NCBI GenBank assembly: GCA_964487395.1
Contig: CAZAQH010000030.1
Coordinates: 1-23,205, forward strand
Reading direction: 5' to 3'
Origin: RGIG8767 sp964487395
GTDB taxonomy: Bacteria > Bacillota > Clostridia > Lachnospirales > Lachnospiraceae
DNA length: 23,205 nucleotides
Of the stretch, positions 23,056 to 23,205 are shown piece after piece; position 1 is the stretch's first letter, and every line of letters starts with the position of its first letter. Made by a program: the position numbers and the translations under genes. The notes below the pieces were generated by a model that was not told where the DNA came from, searched no databases, and was given only the letters and a program-made list of their open reading frames with translations.

Positions 23056-23205
23056 TTACAGAGAACTTGCCTGTCCTGTAATTCTGTCAAATGCTTCTCC
23101 AACTAATTTTGTCAGCTGCCCTTTAAAAATAACAACAAGTCCAACTAATACCACAATGATAAGAATTACTTCCACTGTTCCCATTCCATCGTCTTCTTTG
23201 ATAAA
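23056..23205 (-). CDS. Flp-type (type IVb) pilin, 5' end outside window
   Basis: The last 49 residues of a Flp1-like pilin, stop at 23056-23058, running off the right edge. The stretch FIKEDDGMGTVEVILIIVVL contains the cleavage site G|MGTVE with Glu at +5, then a hydrophobic helix through VGLVVIFK and a short amphipathic end (GQLTKLVGEAFDRITGQASSL). This is the major subunit of Tad pili. It is the most upstream gene of the operon seen here, 30 bases before the DUF5702 gene. Confidence 0.85.
   Translation of the reverse strand, partial: FIKEDDGMGTVEVILIIVVLVGLVVIFKGQLTKLVGEAFDRITGQASSL

Noticed and set aside
1..23205. tRNA, rRNA or CRISPR arrays
   Set aside because: No cloverleaf-like segment, rRNA-like stretch or regularly spaced repeats seen in any intergenic region on reading; no scanner was run.

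Overview
The window reads as chromosomal DNA of a low-GC anaerobic Firmicute, most likely a gut Lachnospiraceae-type Clostridium relative. The evidence is AT-rich third positions, strong AGGAGG-type ribosome binding sites, a rubrerythrin/NADH peroxidase tail, ferredoxin-dependent indolepyruvate oxidoreductase, a Gram-positive Tad pilus locus and an Rpn-family nuclease. I do not name a species. I see no tRNA, rRNA, CRISPR array, prophage or insertion sequence.

Left part (1-3205): the 3' end of a rubrerythrin-type peroxidase is followed by an unusually structured intergenic element of nested inverted repeats. Then come a YfbK-like VWA lipoprotein (minus) and an Rpn-family PD-(D/E)XK nuclease (plus), closed by a perfect 20-bp-stem terminator.

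Metabolic part (3209-13882): a three-gene minus-strand operon iorA-iorB-paaK handles aryl-pyruvates, aryl-acetyl-CoA and aryl-acetates. It is followed by a small GlsB/YeaQ-type membrane protein, a divergent pair of transporters (EamA/DMT and MFS), a stand-alone FakA-middle-domain-like protein, a 41-residue membrane microprotein with its own promoter and terminator, S-adenosylhomocysteinase with a structured leader, a D-2-hydroxyacid dehydrogenase, and glucose-6-phosphate isomerase.

Envelope part (13879-18703): a three-TM protein of unknown function, a TSCPD-domain protein plus murG (plus strand), then a minus-strand operon rhomboid protease - flavodoxin/SCP2 fusion - HIT hydrolase.

Right end (18696-23205): the downstream half of a minus-strand Tad (type IVc) pilus operon: Flp-type pilin (cut by the window edge), a DUF5702/TadG-like protein, a TadE-like pseudopilin carrying two C-terminal HxxxxC...CxxC modules, a short prepilin peptidase, a second TadE-like pseudopilin, and a membrane FHA protein. 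Gene gaps are about 15-30 bp or 4-bp ATGA overlaps, so this is one transcription unit. ATPase and platform genes (tadA/B/C) would lie beyond the right edge.

The most interesting items are the tandem putative zinc modules on the pseudopilin, the altered GxGD motif of the prepilin peptidase, the orphan FakA middle domain, the microprotein, and the nested-repeat element at 142-311.
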